Assembly: GCF_014269025.2 (NCBI RefSeq)
Contig: NZ_CP077094.1
Coordinates: 2,046,001 to 2,110,000 of the forward strand
From: Pseudomonas promysalinigenes
Lineage (GTDB): Bacteria; Pseudomonadota; Gammaproteobacteria; Pseudomonadales; Pseudomonadaceae
Reading direction: 5' to 3'
DNA length: 64,000 nucleotides
Shown here: positions 17,621 through 25,785 of the stretch, piece by piece
How positions within the stretch are numbered: the first letter of the stretch is position 1
Layout: each line of letters opens with the position of its first letter
Made by a program: the position numbers and the translations under genes
Notes under the pieces: model-generated
Seen by the model: only the letters and a program-made list of their open reading frames with translations
Told to the model about the DNA's origin: nothing
The model's database searches: none

Positions 17621-18156
17621 GGGGTGCCTCCTTGTTTTTCGAGCCAGGCCACAGTGGCCGGCGAAGCCTGTGCCAACGGGACGGATGCCTGGTGCAGGCT
17701 GCCGTCCCAGCCTTCGAGGGTGATCCAGATTTGCGCATCGGTGCGGGTGCGCGGTGGGATGGGGAGGTTGGTGATCATCCTGTACGGTGCTCCGAAGAAA
17801 ATCGTGCCGGCGGTTCGCAGGCTGCGTGGCTTGCCGATGCGCAGGTAAACCGCCTTGACCTCATTGACACATGCCTTGCACAGCGCCGCGTTGAATAGCT
17901 TGAAATGCCCTGCGGGGCCGTCTGCGCGGGGTGCTTCGTCGCGTAGCTCGGCCAGGTCAAGGCTGTAGGGGCCGACCTGGATACCTGAGACGGGGTTGGC
18001 ACCCAGACCTGCGTCGCCGCGCAGCAGCTTCGCGTCAGCGAAGTATTTGGGCATGAAGCCCAGCGGAATGAGAATGAGCAGAATGTTCAGGTGGAAGCGC
18101 CACTTGTGCCACCACTGCTTGACTGGGTGGATGGGCAGTGCGTTGGCCGGGTTCAT
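17617..18156 (-). CDS. fpvH: Membrane-anchored thiol protein FpvH
   Basis: A 179-aa protein with one N-terminal helix (about residues 20-42) and a periplasmic domain that contains a CxxC motif (LCKACVN). The CxxC could take part in electron transfer or metal handling next to the FpvG reductase (inference). Position matches FpvH. It is translationally coupled to fpvG and fpvJ by ATGA overlaps. Confidence 0.82.
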   Translation of the reverse strand: MNPANALPIHPVKQWWHKWRFHLNILLILIPLGFMPKYFADAKLLRGDAGLGANPVSGIQVGPYSLDLAELRDEAPRADGPAGHFKLFNAALCKACVNEVKAVYLRIGKPRSLRTAGTIFFGAPYRMITNLPIPPRTRTDAQIWITLEGWDGSLHQASVPLAQASPATVAWLEKQGGTP

Positions 18157-19346
18157 GGGCGCGCCTCCAGGGCGGTTTCACGGTGCGCGCCGCCCGTGGC
18201 GCGCTCACTGCGCTTGAGTGTGGCTGCGGTGGCTTGGGCGGTGCGCTTGGTCCAGATCAGCAGGCCGCTGAAGACCATCAGGGTCAGCACCAGGCCGAAG
18301 AAGAACCAGATCAGCTTGATCGGCAGCCCACCAAAATCTCCGGTGTGCAAAGGCCGCATGGATTCGGTGACGAACTCCAACGCCGAGCGGTCGCTGAGCA
18401 GGAACTGACTGTCGACCTGGCGGGTATAGGGGTTGACCGAGGCGCTTTGGAACATCAACGGGTACCAGCCGCGCCCGCCCATTTCGATGTGGCTGTAGGC
18501 AGTGGCTGGTAGTGAGACGGAGGTGATATCCAGGCTGGGAATGGCCAGGCCGGCAATGCGCGCGGCTTCGTCCAGATCGATGCGTGGCGCCGGGCTGCCG
18601 TCGAGAGTCTGCGGCACCTGCTCACGGGCGATCACTGGCACGATCGGCTCGCTTGAGATGGTGATCTGGTTGTCGAAGAGAATGGCCCGGATGAGGAACC
18701 AGATGCTGGTGATGGAGATGACGGCGATGAACCAGATCGACCACACGCCGGCCAAGCGGTGCAGGTCGCCCCAGAAAATCCGCGGGCCGTGGCCAGTGCG
18801 CAGCGGTTTGAAGAAGCCTTTCCAGAACTTCTTGTACACCACAAGGCCCGTGATCAGCGACGCCAGCATCGGTAGCCCCAACAGCGAAACCATGTACCAA
18901 CCCCAGCTGAAGCCGTTGGTGAAAGGCACCAGCCACCAGCCATGCAGGGCGCGGGTGAAAGCTTCGAAGTTGAAGTCCGGCATCTTGCCCTGGATGGCGC
19001 CGGTGTAAGGGTTGACGTACAGCATGGGGCTCGAGCCATCGGGGTAGGTGACCCGCGCCGTGAGGGCGAAGTGTGAACCGTCGGGTTGGCTGAGGGTGTT
19101 CACTGCCATGTCAGGTTCTGCCTGGTGCAAGGCGTCGAGCACCTGCTGAAAAGTCAGACGTTCGGCGTTGTCGTCAGGTTTGCTGGCACGCACGTCTGGG
19201 TTTGCCAGCCAGACGAGTTCTTGGCTGACCACGGCCAGCATGCCGGTGAAGCAGACGATCAGCACGAAGAACCAGATCGGCAGGGCGAGCCAGCTGTGGA
19301 CCAGGAACCACAACTTAGACTTGGATTTTTTCGGTGATTTTGCCAT
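18153..19346 (-). CDS. fpvG: PepSY-type inner-membrane reductase FpvG
   Basis: A 397-aa PepSY-associated membrane protein: one helix near residues 14-37, a long periplasmic PepSY region, a central pair of helices and a last helix near 345-370. FpvG of P. aeruginosa reduces Fe(III) in ferri-pyoverdine so that the ligand can be recycled. It is the first gene of the eight-gene operon. A Fur-like site lies about 70-80 bases upstream. Confidence 0.9.
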   Translation of the reverse strand: MAKSPKKSKSKLWFLVHSWLALPIWFFVLIVCFTGMLAVVSQELVWLANPDVRASKPDDNAERLTFQQVLDALHQAEPDMAVNTLSQPDGSHFALTARVTYPDGSSPMLYVNPYTGAIQGKMPDFNFEAFTRALHGWWLVPFTNGFSWGWYMVSLLGLPMLASLITGLVVYKKFWKGFFKPLRTGHGPRIFWGDLHRLAGVWSIWFIAVISITSIWFLIRAILFDNQITISSEPIVPVIAREQVPQTLDGSPAPRIDLDEAARIAGLAIPSLDITSVSLPATAYSHIEMGGRGWYPLMFQSASVNPYTRQVDSQFLLSDRSALEFVTESMRPLHTGDFGGLPIKLIWFFFGLVLTLMVFSGLLIWTKRTAQATAATLKRSERATGGAHRETALEARP

Positions 19347-19414
19347 CGGTCAGTCTTCTGAAATAGGGGGCGAACTCAGGCCCAACCAAAAAGGGCTGCT
19401 CTTCAAAAGACGAA

Positions 19415-19429
19415 TGAGAATGAAAATCC
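19415..19429 (-). promoter_or_regulatory. Fur-box-like sequence upstream of fpvG
   Basis: TGAGAATGAAAATCC agrees at 10 of 14 paired positions with the 7-1-7 Fur consensus TGATAAT-N-ATTATCA, and flanking bases (GAA) extend the hexamer pattern. No TAAAT-N16-CGT box was found in this gap, so direct Fur control of the fpv operon is the simpler reading. Confidence 0.5.
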
Positions 19430-19470
19430 TGAAGCATTAAGTGCAAGTAAATGTTTCAGGAGCGGCACAG

Positions 19471-19500
19471 CTCGACGGGGCTGCTGTAGGCCCCGTCGAG
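19471..19500 (-). terminator. Terminator-like hairpin after pvdA
   Basis: CTCGACGGGG and CCCCGTCGAG form a perfect 10-bp stem with a 10-base loop, 15 bases past the pvdA stop and before the fpvG promoter. There is no long T-tract, so it may also act as an mRNA 3' end stabiliser. Confidence 0.65.
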
Positions 19501-19514
19501 GTTGGATGGGGCGA

Positions 19515-20849
19515 TCAGGCGCTGGTGAGGGCGACGGCGGGCTGGGGGGTGCCCCGCTGATGTGCCAAATCGCGGTAGAGCGCTTGGCCGATCTCAGCGG
19601 CACGAGAGGGCAGTACCGACAGCAGGGTGTCGCTCAAGCCATGGCTGCTCTCACAGAACCCTTGCAGATAGACGCAAGCCTGCATGTCGGGGCTGCTTAG
19701 CACTCGGTAGTGACGGTCGACGGCAAAGTCTTGCACGTAGTCTGCCAGCGGGGCCAAGAGTTCGCGGTGCGAGCGGCGCTCGTAGCCTGTGGCGAGTATC
19801 ACCGCATCGTAGCGGTGGGTCTGGTGCTGGCCGGTAGCCAAGTCACGCAGGGTAAGCTCGATACCGTCGCGCGTGGCCACCACCGCTTCCACCTGGCGCC
19901 GACACAAGACATTGTGGCGGAATTGGTGGGCGACTTTCTGGCGGTAGAGAATGCCGTAGATCCGCTCGATCAGGTTGAGATCGACCACCGAGTAATTGGT
20001 GTTGTGGTATTCGCCAAGCAGCTTGGCGCGCTGGTCGGCAGGTTCATTGAAGACCAGGTCGGTGTAATCGGGTGAGAAGATTTCGTTGACGAATGGACTG
20101 TCGTCGGCCGGCTTGAGGGCAGAACCGCGCAGCACCATGTCGACTTTGACTGATGGGTAGCTGTCGTTCAGGTCGATGAAGGCTTCAGCAGCGCTCTGAC
20201 CCGAGCCGATCACGGCGATGCGCATGGGTTGGCCTGCCGAGCACGGCAATTTGTCGAGGCTGCTCAGGTATTGAGAGTGATGGAAAACCCTTGGGTCGTC
20301 TTTGAATGCACCGAATTTCTCGGGAATCTTCGGCGTGCCGCCGCTCCCTACCACTACGGCGCGGGTCCGCCGGCTCATCTCGCGGCCCTGGGCGTCGCGT
20401 GAAATCAGGCGCAAGTGCTCCACACGCCCCGCGTTGAGCTCAGGCTCGATACGCAGCACCTGCTCGCCATACACGGCCTGATCAGCAAATTGTTCGGCCG
20501 CCCAGCGCAGGTAGTCGTTGTACTCCAGGCGGCAGGGGTAGAAGGTGCCGAGGTTGATGAAATCGGCAAGGCGTTGCTTGTGGTGCAGGTAGTTGACGAA
20601 GCTGTAAGGGCTGGTGGGGTTGCGCAGCGAAACCAGGTCCTTGAGGAACGAGATCTGCAATTCACTCTGGGTCGCCAGGGTTTCGCCGTGCCAGCGGTAA
20701 TCCTTCTGCTTGTCGATGAACAGTGCATCCAGGGCATGGCCCTGGCTCTGGGCGAGTTCTTCCAGGGCGATGGCCAAGGCCAGGTTGGACGGGCCGAAGC
20801 CCACGCCGATCAGGTCCTTGATAGTTTCCGGGTGTGCAGGCTGGCTCAT
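19515..20849 (-). CDS. pvdA: L-ornithine N5-monooxygenase
   Basis: A 444-aa flavin monooxygenase that hydroxylates ornithine, the first step to the hydroxamate ligand of pyoverdine. It shows the FAD motif GVGFGPSN (residues 16-23), the NADPH motif GSGQSAAE and the C-terminal ATGYERR signature typical of N-hydroxylating enzymes. It is cytosolic. A perfect PvdS box lies 73-96 bases upstream of its start. Confidence 0.96.
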   Translation of the reverse strand: MSQPAHPETIKDLIGVGFGPSNLALAIALEELAQSQGHALDALFIDKQKDYRWHGETLATQSELQISFLKDLVSLRNPTSPYSFVNYLHHKQRLADFINLGTFYPCRLEYNDYLRWAAEQFADQAVYGEQVLRIEPELNAGRVEHLRLISRDAQGREMSRRTRAVVVGSGGTPKIPEKFGAFKDDPRVFHHSQYLSSLDKLPCSAGQPMRIAVIGSGQSAAEAFIDLNDSYPSVKVDMVLRGSALKPADDSPFVNEIFSPDYTDLVFNEPADQRAKLLGEYHNTNYSVVDLNLIERIYGILYRQKVAHQFRHNVLCRRQVEAVVATRDGIELTLRDLATGQHQTHRYDAVILATGYERRSHRELLAPLADYVQDFAVDRHYRVLSSPDMQACVYLQGFCESSHGLSDTLLSVLPSRAAEIGQALYRDLAHQRGTPQPAVALTSA

Positions 20850-20921
20850 GGCTGCGATTCCATATGGGTCGAATGTGGGCGCATGCCGGGCTACGGCGCC
20901 TGCGCTGGTACATTGGGTGGA

Positions 20922-20945
20922 ACGAGCCAGCGAAAGGGGAATTTA
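20922..20945 (-). promoter_or_regulatory. PvdS iron-starvation box of pvdA (TAAAT-N16-CGT)
   Basis: On the minus strand, TAAAT (20945-20941) and CGT (20924-20922) are spaced by exactly 16 bases, a full match to the iron-starvation sigma PvdS consensus, correctly oriented toward pvdA. Confidence 0.9.
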
Positions 20946-20978
20946 CTGCCAAGGCGCCTGCCTGTGGCCGGTAGCGTC

Positions 20979-21005
20979 TCAAGCTCTGGCGATGCCTGCC
21001 GATAA
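20979..21005 (+). promoter_or_regulatory. FliA (sigma-28) promoter of the FlxA-like gene
   Basis: TCAAGCT at 20979-20985 and GCCGATAA at 20998-21005 are separated by 12 bases. The -10 element is a perfect sigma-28 match and the -35 element fits the Pseudomonas FliA form TCAAGTT with one change. It lies 43 bases before the FlxA-like start codon. Confidence 0.82.
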
Positions 21006-21047
21006 GCCGGTCAGCTCAAGAATCCATGGCTACACAGGGAGCAAGAC

Positions 21048-21485
21048 ATGGTAGGTATCCCAGCAGTCAGTATCAGCAACGCTTCGTCCCAGGCCACTAG
21101 CACAACACCGGCCAACGAAAGCGCAACCACCCAGGCCAGCGGCTCGACCCTGCAAGTCGACGCCTCGAAGCTTCGCAACAACGGGCAGGCCCAGGCCGCA
21201 GGCGGCGCTCAGGGCAGCAGCGAAAGCGCTGAGCCTGCACATATCAAGCAACTGCGCGAAATGATCAAGAATCTTCAGAAGCAGATGGCCGAAGAACAGA
21301 AGCAGTTGGCCAGCTTGATGGCGCAGAACAGCGAAGATCCCGCCAAGTTGGCGCTCATCACGGCCAAGCAGGCCAGCATCGCCACCCTCAGCGGGGAAAT
21401 CATGGCGGCCACCGCACAATTGCTCGAAGCCTTGGAAAAAACCGGTGGCAGCAGCGCTGGCAGCGTAGTCGACACGCAAGCCTGA
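21048..21485 (+). CDS. FlxA-like protein
   Basis: A 145-aa protein: a low-complexity Ser/Thr/Ala-rich N-terminal half (residues 5-60), then a coiled coil (about 65-100) containing HIKQLREMIKNLQKQMAEEQKQ, and a helical C-terminus. E. coli FlxA is a flagellar-regulon gene of unknown function, and here a near-consensus FliA promoter precedes the gene, which supports membership in the motility regulon. GGGAG stands before the ATG. It has no classical signal peptide. Confidence 0.82.
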   Translation: MVGIPAVSISNASSQATSTTPANESATTQASGSTLQVDASKLRNNGQAQAAGGAQGSSESAEPAHIKQLREMIKNLQKQMAEEQKQLASLMAQNSEDPAKLALITAKQASIATLSGEIMAATAQLLEALEKTGGSSAGSVVDTQA

Positions 21486-21495
21486 AGGTGATTGG

Positions 21496-21533
21496 GCTGG
21501 CCTCACCGCTGCTGATGCAGCGTTGAGGCCAGC
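21496..21533. terminator. Bidirectional hairpin between flxA-like gene and pbpG
   Basis: GCTGGCCTCA pairs with TGAGGCCAGC and, after one mismatch, CGCTGC pairs with GCAGCG around a TGAT loop. It lies between convergent genes. Confidence 0.8.
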
Positions 21534-21542
21534 GGGTGGCAT

Positions 21543-22469
21543 TCAGTCCGACGCCAAGCGCCCTTTGCCGTGTTTTTCTGCCTTGTATTGCATGGCCACT
21601 GCCGGGGCTGGCTTGGTGGCGCCGGTTTCCAGCCACTGGCGCATCCGCGAGGCGTCAGCGAAGTGCGTGTATTTGCCAAAGGCATCGAGGATCACCATGG
21701 CCACTGGGCGGTTGTCCATTTTGGTCAGCAATACCAGGCAATGGCCGGCCTCGTTGGTGAAACCCGTCTTGGTCAGCTTGATGTCCCAGTTGCTTTTGTT
21801 GACCAGGTGATCGGTGTTACGAAAGCCTAAGGTGTAATTCGGCTTGCGGAAGGCTACGGTCTTTTCACGCGTGGTCGACAGCTCGCTGAGCATCGGGTAC
21901 TTGCGCGCCGCCATCAGCAGCTTGGCCAGATCACGCGCTGTGGAGACGTTCTGGGTTGAAAGGCCGGTTGGCTCGATGTAGCGGGTGTGCGCCATCCCCA
22001 GGCTGCGCGCTTTGGCGTTCATCGCCTTGATGAAGGCTGGGTAGCCGCCTGGATAATGGTTGGCCAGGGTCGTCGCCGCTCGGTTTTCCGAGGACATCAA
22101 GGTGATCAGCAGGGTTTCGCGACGGTTCAGTTCACTGCCCAGGCGCACGCGCGAATACACGCCTTTCATGTCCGGGTTGTTGGCAATGGTCATGGTGAGC
22201 ATCTCATCCATGGGCAACTTGGCGTCGAGCACCACCATCGCCGTCATCAGTTTGGTGACCGACGCGATAGGCACTACGCGGTCAGCGCGGCTCGAATACA
22301 GCTCCTGATTGGTGTTGAGATCGATGAGCAGGGCGCTGCCAGAGGCCAGATGCAGCTTGGCGGGATCACGCTGAACCTGGGCCGGGGGTTGTGCAGCAGC
22401 GGTCGACGCAAAGGTCGCAGTACCTGTGAGCAACAGCAGCAGGCTGAGGATAGACAGGGATGTTTTCAC
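21543..22469 (-). CDS. pbpG: D-alanyl-D-alanine endopeptidase (PBP7)
   Basis: A 308-aa periplasmic serine peptidase with a signal peptide at residues 1-26 (AAA-QP). The penicillin-binding motifs are all present: SVTK with Ser70 and Lys73, SEN at 127-129 and KTG further on. It cleaves D-Ala-DAP cross-links in peptidoglycan. The GTG start at 22469 is the one that begins the signal peptide ([13 protein letters not shown]); a second GTG four codons upstream is possible. The C-terminal tail ([19 protein letters not shown]) is polar and basic. Confidence 0.92.
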   Translation of the reverse strand: MKTSLSILSLLLLLTGTATFASTAAAQPPAQVQRDPAKLHLASGSALLIDLNTNQELYSSRADRVVPIASVTKLMTAMVVLDAKLPMDEMLTMTIANNPDMKGVYSRVRLGSELNRRETLLITLMSSENRAATTLANHYPGGYPAFIKAMNAKARSLGMAHTRYIEPTGLSTQNVSTARDLAKLLMAARKYPMLSELSTTREKTVAFRKPNYTLGFRNTDHLVNKSNWDIKLTKTGFTNEAGHCLVLLTKMDNRPVAMVILDAFGKYTHFADASRMRQWLETGATKPAPAVAMQYKAEKHGKGRLASD

Positions 22470-22644
22470 GTTGAGGCTCACTAATAGTTGGTATGTCGTT
22501 GGCTGTGCAAGGGTTTTCCCCCGAAACCGGTGCATTCTGGAGTATGGCTCAACGGCTGTCGATTGCTCGTTGAGCCCCCTGACAGAAATGAAAAAAGCTT
22601 CATGCTGTATCGGTTGTCCAACCTCCACTGGTCGGGTCAACGGG

Positions 22645-22672
22645 CAAAAAAAGACCCGCCATGCGGCGGGTC
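22645..22672 (-). terminator. Rho-independent terminator of the 60-aa gene
   Basis: GACCCGCC (22653-22660) pairs with GGCGGGTC (22665-22672); on the minus strand the stem is followed by seven T (22652-22646). Confidence 0.92.
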
Positions 22673-22708
22673 ACAAGTTGCGTAGGGAGCAACGCACAAC
22701 ACAATGGG

Positions 22709-22891
22709 TCAAGCGATCAGGCAAGTGGCCTTTATCTGCTCAGCCAGGGCCTGGGCCGAGGCCCGGGAGGCCAGTGGCCCGCTGACGGCTTCGCCATTGC
22801 TGACCAGGTACCAGCAAGCCAGCAGGCCTTGCTCGCGCAACACGGGCGGCACTGCGGTGCCGACAACGGACATGATCTGGATAGTGGCCAT
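22709..22891 (-). CDS. Small conserved-looking protein, 60 aa
   Basis: A 60-aa peptide beginning MATIQIMSVVGTAVPP and ending with an amphipathic ASAQALAEQIKATC helix. The ribosome-binding site AGGAGGT lies 5 bases before the ATG and a strong intrinsic terminator follows, so this is a real monocistronic gene. Two Cys, no clear signal peptide, no recognised domain. Function unknown. Confidence 0.8.
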   Translation of the reverse strand: MATIQIMSVVGTAVPPVLREQGLLACWYLVSNGEAVSGPLASRASAQALAEQIKATCLIA

Positions 22892-22985
22892 ACGGACCTC
22901 CTGTGAAACATGGCACTACCTTACGCAGCAGCCGGCTTGCCTGGAAATCAACGCGCTCAATAGTACTCATCAGTTTTATCAACGC

Positions 22986-23327
22986 TTACCAGCGCGGCGG
23001 GCCGTAATACACAGGTGGCGGGCCGTAGTAGGGGCGGTAAGCTGGGGGTGGCGGTGCCGGCACGTAGTACGGTTCGTAATAAACCGGCTGGGGCGGCGCC
23101 TGTACATAGACCGGCGGCGGCCCATAGTAGGCTGGCTGACGCTCTACATAGACTGTACGGTCGTGGCCGCCAGACACGGTCGCCCCGACCACGGCCCCAA
23201 CGACCGCCGCGCCGAGCAGTGGGCCTGGGCCGTACCAGCCGTGGCCGCCGCCACCGTGGGCAGAGGCTTGCCCGCTGATCGCCAGGGCACCGACCAGCAG
23301 GACGATTCCGGGGAGATGACGCTTCAT
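22986..23327 (-). CDS. Exported Pro/Tyr-rich small protein
   Basis: A 113-aa protein with a signal peptide (residues 1-23, ASA-HG), a Gly/His-rich start to the mature chain (HGGGGHGW), a glycine-zipper-like hydrophobic segment (GAAVVGAVVGATVSGG, about residues 38-53) and a C-terminal half of repeated Pro-Pro-x-Tyr-Tyr units. The start is fixed by GAGGAAG before ATG 23327. This design is common in small envelope proteins of Pseudomonas, but no function is assigned. Confidence 0.8.
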   Translation of the reverse strand: MKRHLPGIVLLVGALAISGQASAHGGGGHGWYGPGPLLGAAVVGAVVGATVSGGHDRTVYVERQPAYYGPPPVYVQAPPQPVYYEPYYVPAPPPPAYRPYYGPPPVYYGPPRW

Positions 23328-23488
23328 GAGACTTCCTCGCAAGGTTACCCCGCGCTTGGGGCCTTATTACTATGACTGCTGTCTGGGTAAACCGAGCACA
23401 GGGAAACGGTAAATGTTGTGTAAGGGACGACCAATGGCGGTCTCTGATACGCTGGCAAAACGATTGCGTATTCAAAGTGGAGCAGGCA

Positions 23489-24313
23489 ATGGCGACAACG
23501 CCCAGTAGAGACACGGTGCTTTGCATTTCCCTGGCCGGGCGCCCAGGCACATTTGGGGTGCGTTTTCATAACCACCTCTACCAACAACTAGGCCTTGACT
23601 ACTACTACAAGGCCATGACCACCGATGACCTGCCTGCAGCCGTTGCCGGCATCCGCGCGCTGGGCATTCGTGGTTGTGGTGTGTCGATGCCGTACAAAGA
23701 GGCGTGCCTGGCGCTGGTCGATGAAGTCGATCCATCGGCTGCGGCAATCGAGTCTGTCAATACCCTGGTCAATCACGCAGGCCATCTGAAAGCCTACAAC
23801 ACCGACTACCTCGCCGTGCGACAACTGCTTGAGGCGCACGAGGTAGACCCCTGCACTGCGTTCGCCCTGCGTGGCAGTGGGGGGATGGCCAAGGCTGTCG
23901 CCAGTGCCCTGCGCGATGCGGGGTTTGCGGAAGGGATCATCGTCGCGCGCAACGAGCAAGCCGGTCGGCAGTTGGCCGATGCTTGTGGCTACCGCTGGGT
24001 GCCAGACCTCGGTGACCGATGCCCACCGATGCTGGTGAACGTCACCCCGATCGGCATGGCGGGCGGCCCTGAGGCCAATGATCTGGCCTTCAGCGAACAG
24101 GCCATCGCGGCGGCTGAGCGCGTATTCGATGTAGTGGCGATGCCTGCGCGTACGCCATTGATTCAGCGGGCCGAAGCTTTAGGTAAACCCGTCATTACCG
24201 GATTGGAAGTCATCGCGCTGCAGGCCCTGGAGCAGTTTGTGCTTTACACCGGCGTTCGGCCAAGCCCGGAGCAGGTGGAAGCGGCGGTGGCCTATGCGCG
24301 CTCCGCTCCCTGA
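23489..24313 (+). CDS. Shikimate dehydrogenase-family protein (AroE paralogue)
   Basis: A 274-aa protein. The substrate domain has VSMPYK with catalytic Lys70 and NTDYLA with Asp106. The nucleotide-binding part reads RGSGGMAKAV, GSGG rather than the usual GAGG, and the cofactor loop has ARN in place of the common NRT, typical of shikimate dehydrogenase-like paralogues. It may use shikimate, quinate or an aminated analogue. ATG 23489 has GGAGCAGG upstream; the frame is open further 5' with no start signal. Confidence 0.85.
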   Translation: MATTPSRDTVLCISLAGRPGTFGVRFHNHLYQQLGLDYYYKAMTTDDLPAAVAGIRALGIRGCGVSMPYKEACLALVDEVDPSAAAIESVNTLVNHAGHLKAYNTDYLAVRQLLEAHEVDPCTAFALRGSGGMAKAVASALRDAGFAEGIIVARNEQAGRQLADACGYRWVPDLGDRCPPMLVNVTPIGMAGGPEANDLAFSEQAIAAAERVFDVVAMPARTPLIQRAEALGKPVITGLEVIALQALEQFVLYTGVRPSPEQVEAAVAYARSAP

Positions 24314-24331
24314 CAAGGCTGAACAGAGGGA

Positions 24332-24574
24332 TCAGAATGCTTTGTGACCCTTGTCCAACTGCTCATCGACCAAGGCCCGGCCATGGGCCAAGGAGACATG
24401 CTGTGCATGCTCAAGGTCAGAGAAGAATTTCATTGGCATGGACATCCGCCTGCTGGTATGCCCCTGTGGATCGGTGATCAGGCAGCCTGCAGCATAGGGC
24501 AGGGGAGAGTCCGGGTGCGGCATCACGCTGGCAGTGATGGTGTGGTTGCGGTATTCACAGTGAAGAGATTGCAT
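24332..24574 (-). CDS. Hypothetical protein, 80 aa
   Basis: An 80-aa soluble protein beginning MQSLHCEYRNHTITASV, with a TDPQGHTSRR turn and a C-terminal helix rich in His and Lys. AAAGGACG lies before the ATG. It is convergent with the aroE paralogue (18 bases apart). I do not recognise the family; the length, ribosome-binding site and codon use make it a credible gene. Confidence 0.75.
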   Translation of the reverse strand: MQSLHCEYRNHTITASVMPHPDSPLPYAAGCLITDPQGHTSRRMSMPMKFFSDLEHAQHVSLAHGRALVDEQLDKGHKAF

Positions 24575-24669
24575 CGTCCTTTACCTCGCTGTGGCATGTG
24601 AAGCTATACCTTCATATACCACAGCGAGCGGCCACCAGTTGCTAGCCCGACGAATGCGAATCGCTGCTG

Positions 24670-25197
24670 TCAGCCTTTGAGCTCGGTTGGCTGAATCACT
24701 TCCACCCAGTAACCGTCCGGGTCCTTGATGAATGCCAGGTGGTTCATGCGGCCGTCCTGCAGGCGTTTCTGGAACGGTACGCCAAGGGCTTCGAAGCGGG
24801 CGCAGGCTTCACGCACGTCCGGCACCGATACGCAGATGTGGCCAAAGCCGCGCGGGTCGGTATTGCCGTCATGGTAGGCGAAGTCCGGGTCGGTTTCGGT
24901 GCCGTGGTTATGGGTCAGTTCCAATACCCCGGGGATCGACTTCATCCATTGGTGGCGTGCGGCATCGTCGGCAGGGATCTGCGCAGGGTCTACCAGGGCC
25001 AGGAAATACAAGCTGAAAGCAGCTTCGGGGAAGTCGCGCTTGTCGACGAGGGAAAAGCCCAGCACTCGAGTGTAGAAATCCAGCGAGCGCTCGATGTTCT
25101 TGACCCGCAGCATGGTGTGGTTGAAAACGAACTGGGCGGTCGCAGCATCGGGCTGTGCGGTAACGCCAGGCAGGGTGTTCAGGTCGTGCAGGCTCAT
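24670..25197 (-). CDS. gloA: Lactoylglutathione lyase (glyoxalase I)
   Basis: A 175-aa glyoxalase I of the longer, eukaryote-like type (as in P. putida), converting the methylglyoxal-glutathione hemithioacetal to S-lactoylglutathione. The two beta-alpha-beta repeats are visible: FNHTMLRVKNIERSLDFYTRVLGF and GFGHICVSVPDV, with WVEVIQP carrying the last metal-binding Glu. The start is the ATG before SLHDLNTLPG; an open upstream stretch has no start signal. Confidence 0.94.
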   Translation of the reverse strand: MSLHDLNTLPGVTAQPDAATAQFVFNHTMLRVKNIERSLDFYTRVLGFSLVDKRDFPEAAFSLYFLALVDPAQIPADDAARHQWMKSIPGVLELTHNHGTETDPDFAYHDGNTDPRGFGHICVSVPDVREACARFEALGVPFQKRLQDGRMNHLAFIKDPDGYWVEVIQPTELKG

Positions 25198-25287
25198 GAG
25201 TACTCCAGAATCGTGGCTGACACGCAGGTGCCAGCAAAACAGACAGGTGAACCATGATACGGCAGTGGAGCATCTGCGCAAATGAAA

Positions 25288-25340
25288 GCGCCCTGCTCGT
25301 AAGAGCAGGGCGCCAGAATTAGAGGCCCGCATGTGCGGGC
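25288..25340 (-). terminator. Tandem hairpins behind the turB-like gene
   Basis: GCGCCCTGCTC (25288-25298) pairs perfectly with GAGCAGGGCGC (25303-25313) around GTAA. A second short stem, GCCCGCA/TGCGGGC, is at 25325-25340. Read leftward, the larger stem is followed by a T-rich run, so it should end the turB transcript. Confidence 0.82.
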
Positions 25341-25425
25341 GCGTGATGGGGTCGCTAGTCCGTTAGCTGTCTCGATACTGCTTCAGGCCTTGTGAAAAAA
25401 GTGTGAAGTTGGCGTTGATGTTTCA

Positions 25426-25785
25426 TCAGCGCACCCAGCTTTCCACAGTATCGGCCCCATATTGCTCCTTCCAGGCCTTGAGCCCGCGGTGGTTGCCGCC
25501 TTTGGTTTCGATCAGCTCGCCACTGTGTGGGTTTGCATAGACTTTTACCGCGCGCGGGCGCCGCTGTTGCTTGGCGGCCGGGGCGGTACTGCGGCTGTCC
25601 GCTTTGGGATCGAGAATGGCGATTATATCGCGCAAACTTTTGTCATAGCTTTTCATCAAGCCGACTAGTTTCTGTTCAAATTCGATTTCGCGTTTTAAGC
25701 CGGCATCCTTTTTCAGCACCTCCAGTTGCGCCATCTGTTCCTGGAGCGCTTTTTCGGCAGCACGAAACTCTGCAAGTCTGGACAC
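25426..25785 (-). CDS. turB: MvaT-family H-NS-like nucleoid protein (TurB-like)
   Basis: A 119-aa xenogeneic silencer. The N-terminal coiled coil (SRLAEFRAAEKALQEQMAQLEVLKK pattern, residues 2-50) drives oligomerisation. The C-terminal AT-hook-like domain has YANPHSGELIETKGGNHRGLK, containing the GGNHRGL pincer that reads AT-rich DNA. It starts at GTG 25785 with AGGAGT upstream. The 504-bp AT-richer gap upstream may hold autoregulatory sites (inference). I assign turB by general resemblance and by its place next to gloA; another Tur paralogue is possible. Confidence 0.85.
   Translation of the reverse strand: MSRLAEFRAAEKALQEQMAQLEVLKKDAGLKREIEFEQKLVGLMKSYDKSLRDIIAILDPKADSRSTAPAAKQQRRPRAVKVYANPHSGELIETKGGNHRGLKAWKEQYGADTVESWVR

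Noticed and set aside
19347..19470. PvdS iron-starvation box before fpvG
   Set aside because: No TAAAT-N16/17-CGT arrangement in the right orientation; the nearest TTAAT...CGT pair is spaced 23 bases.
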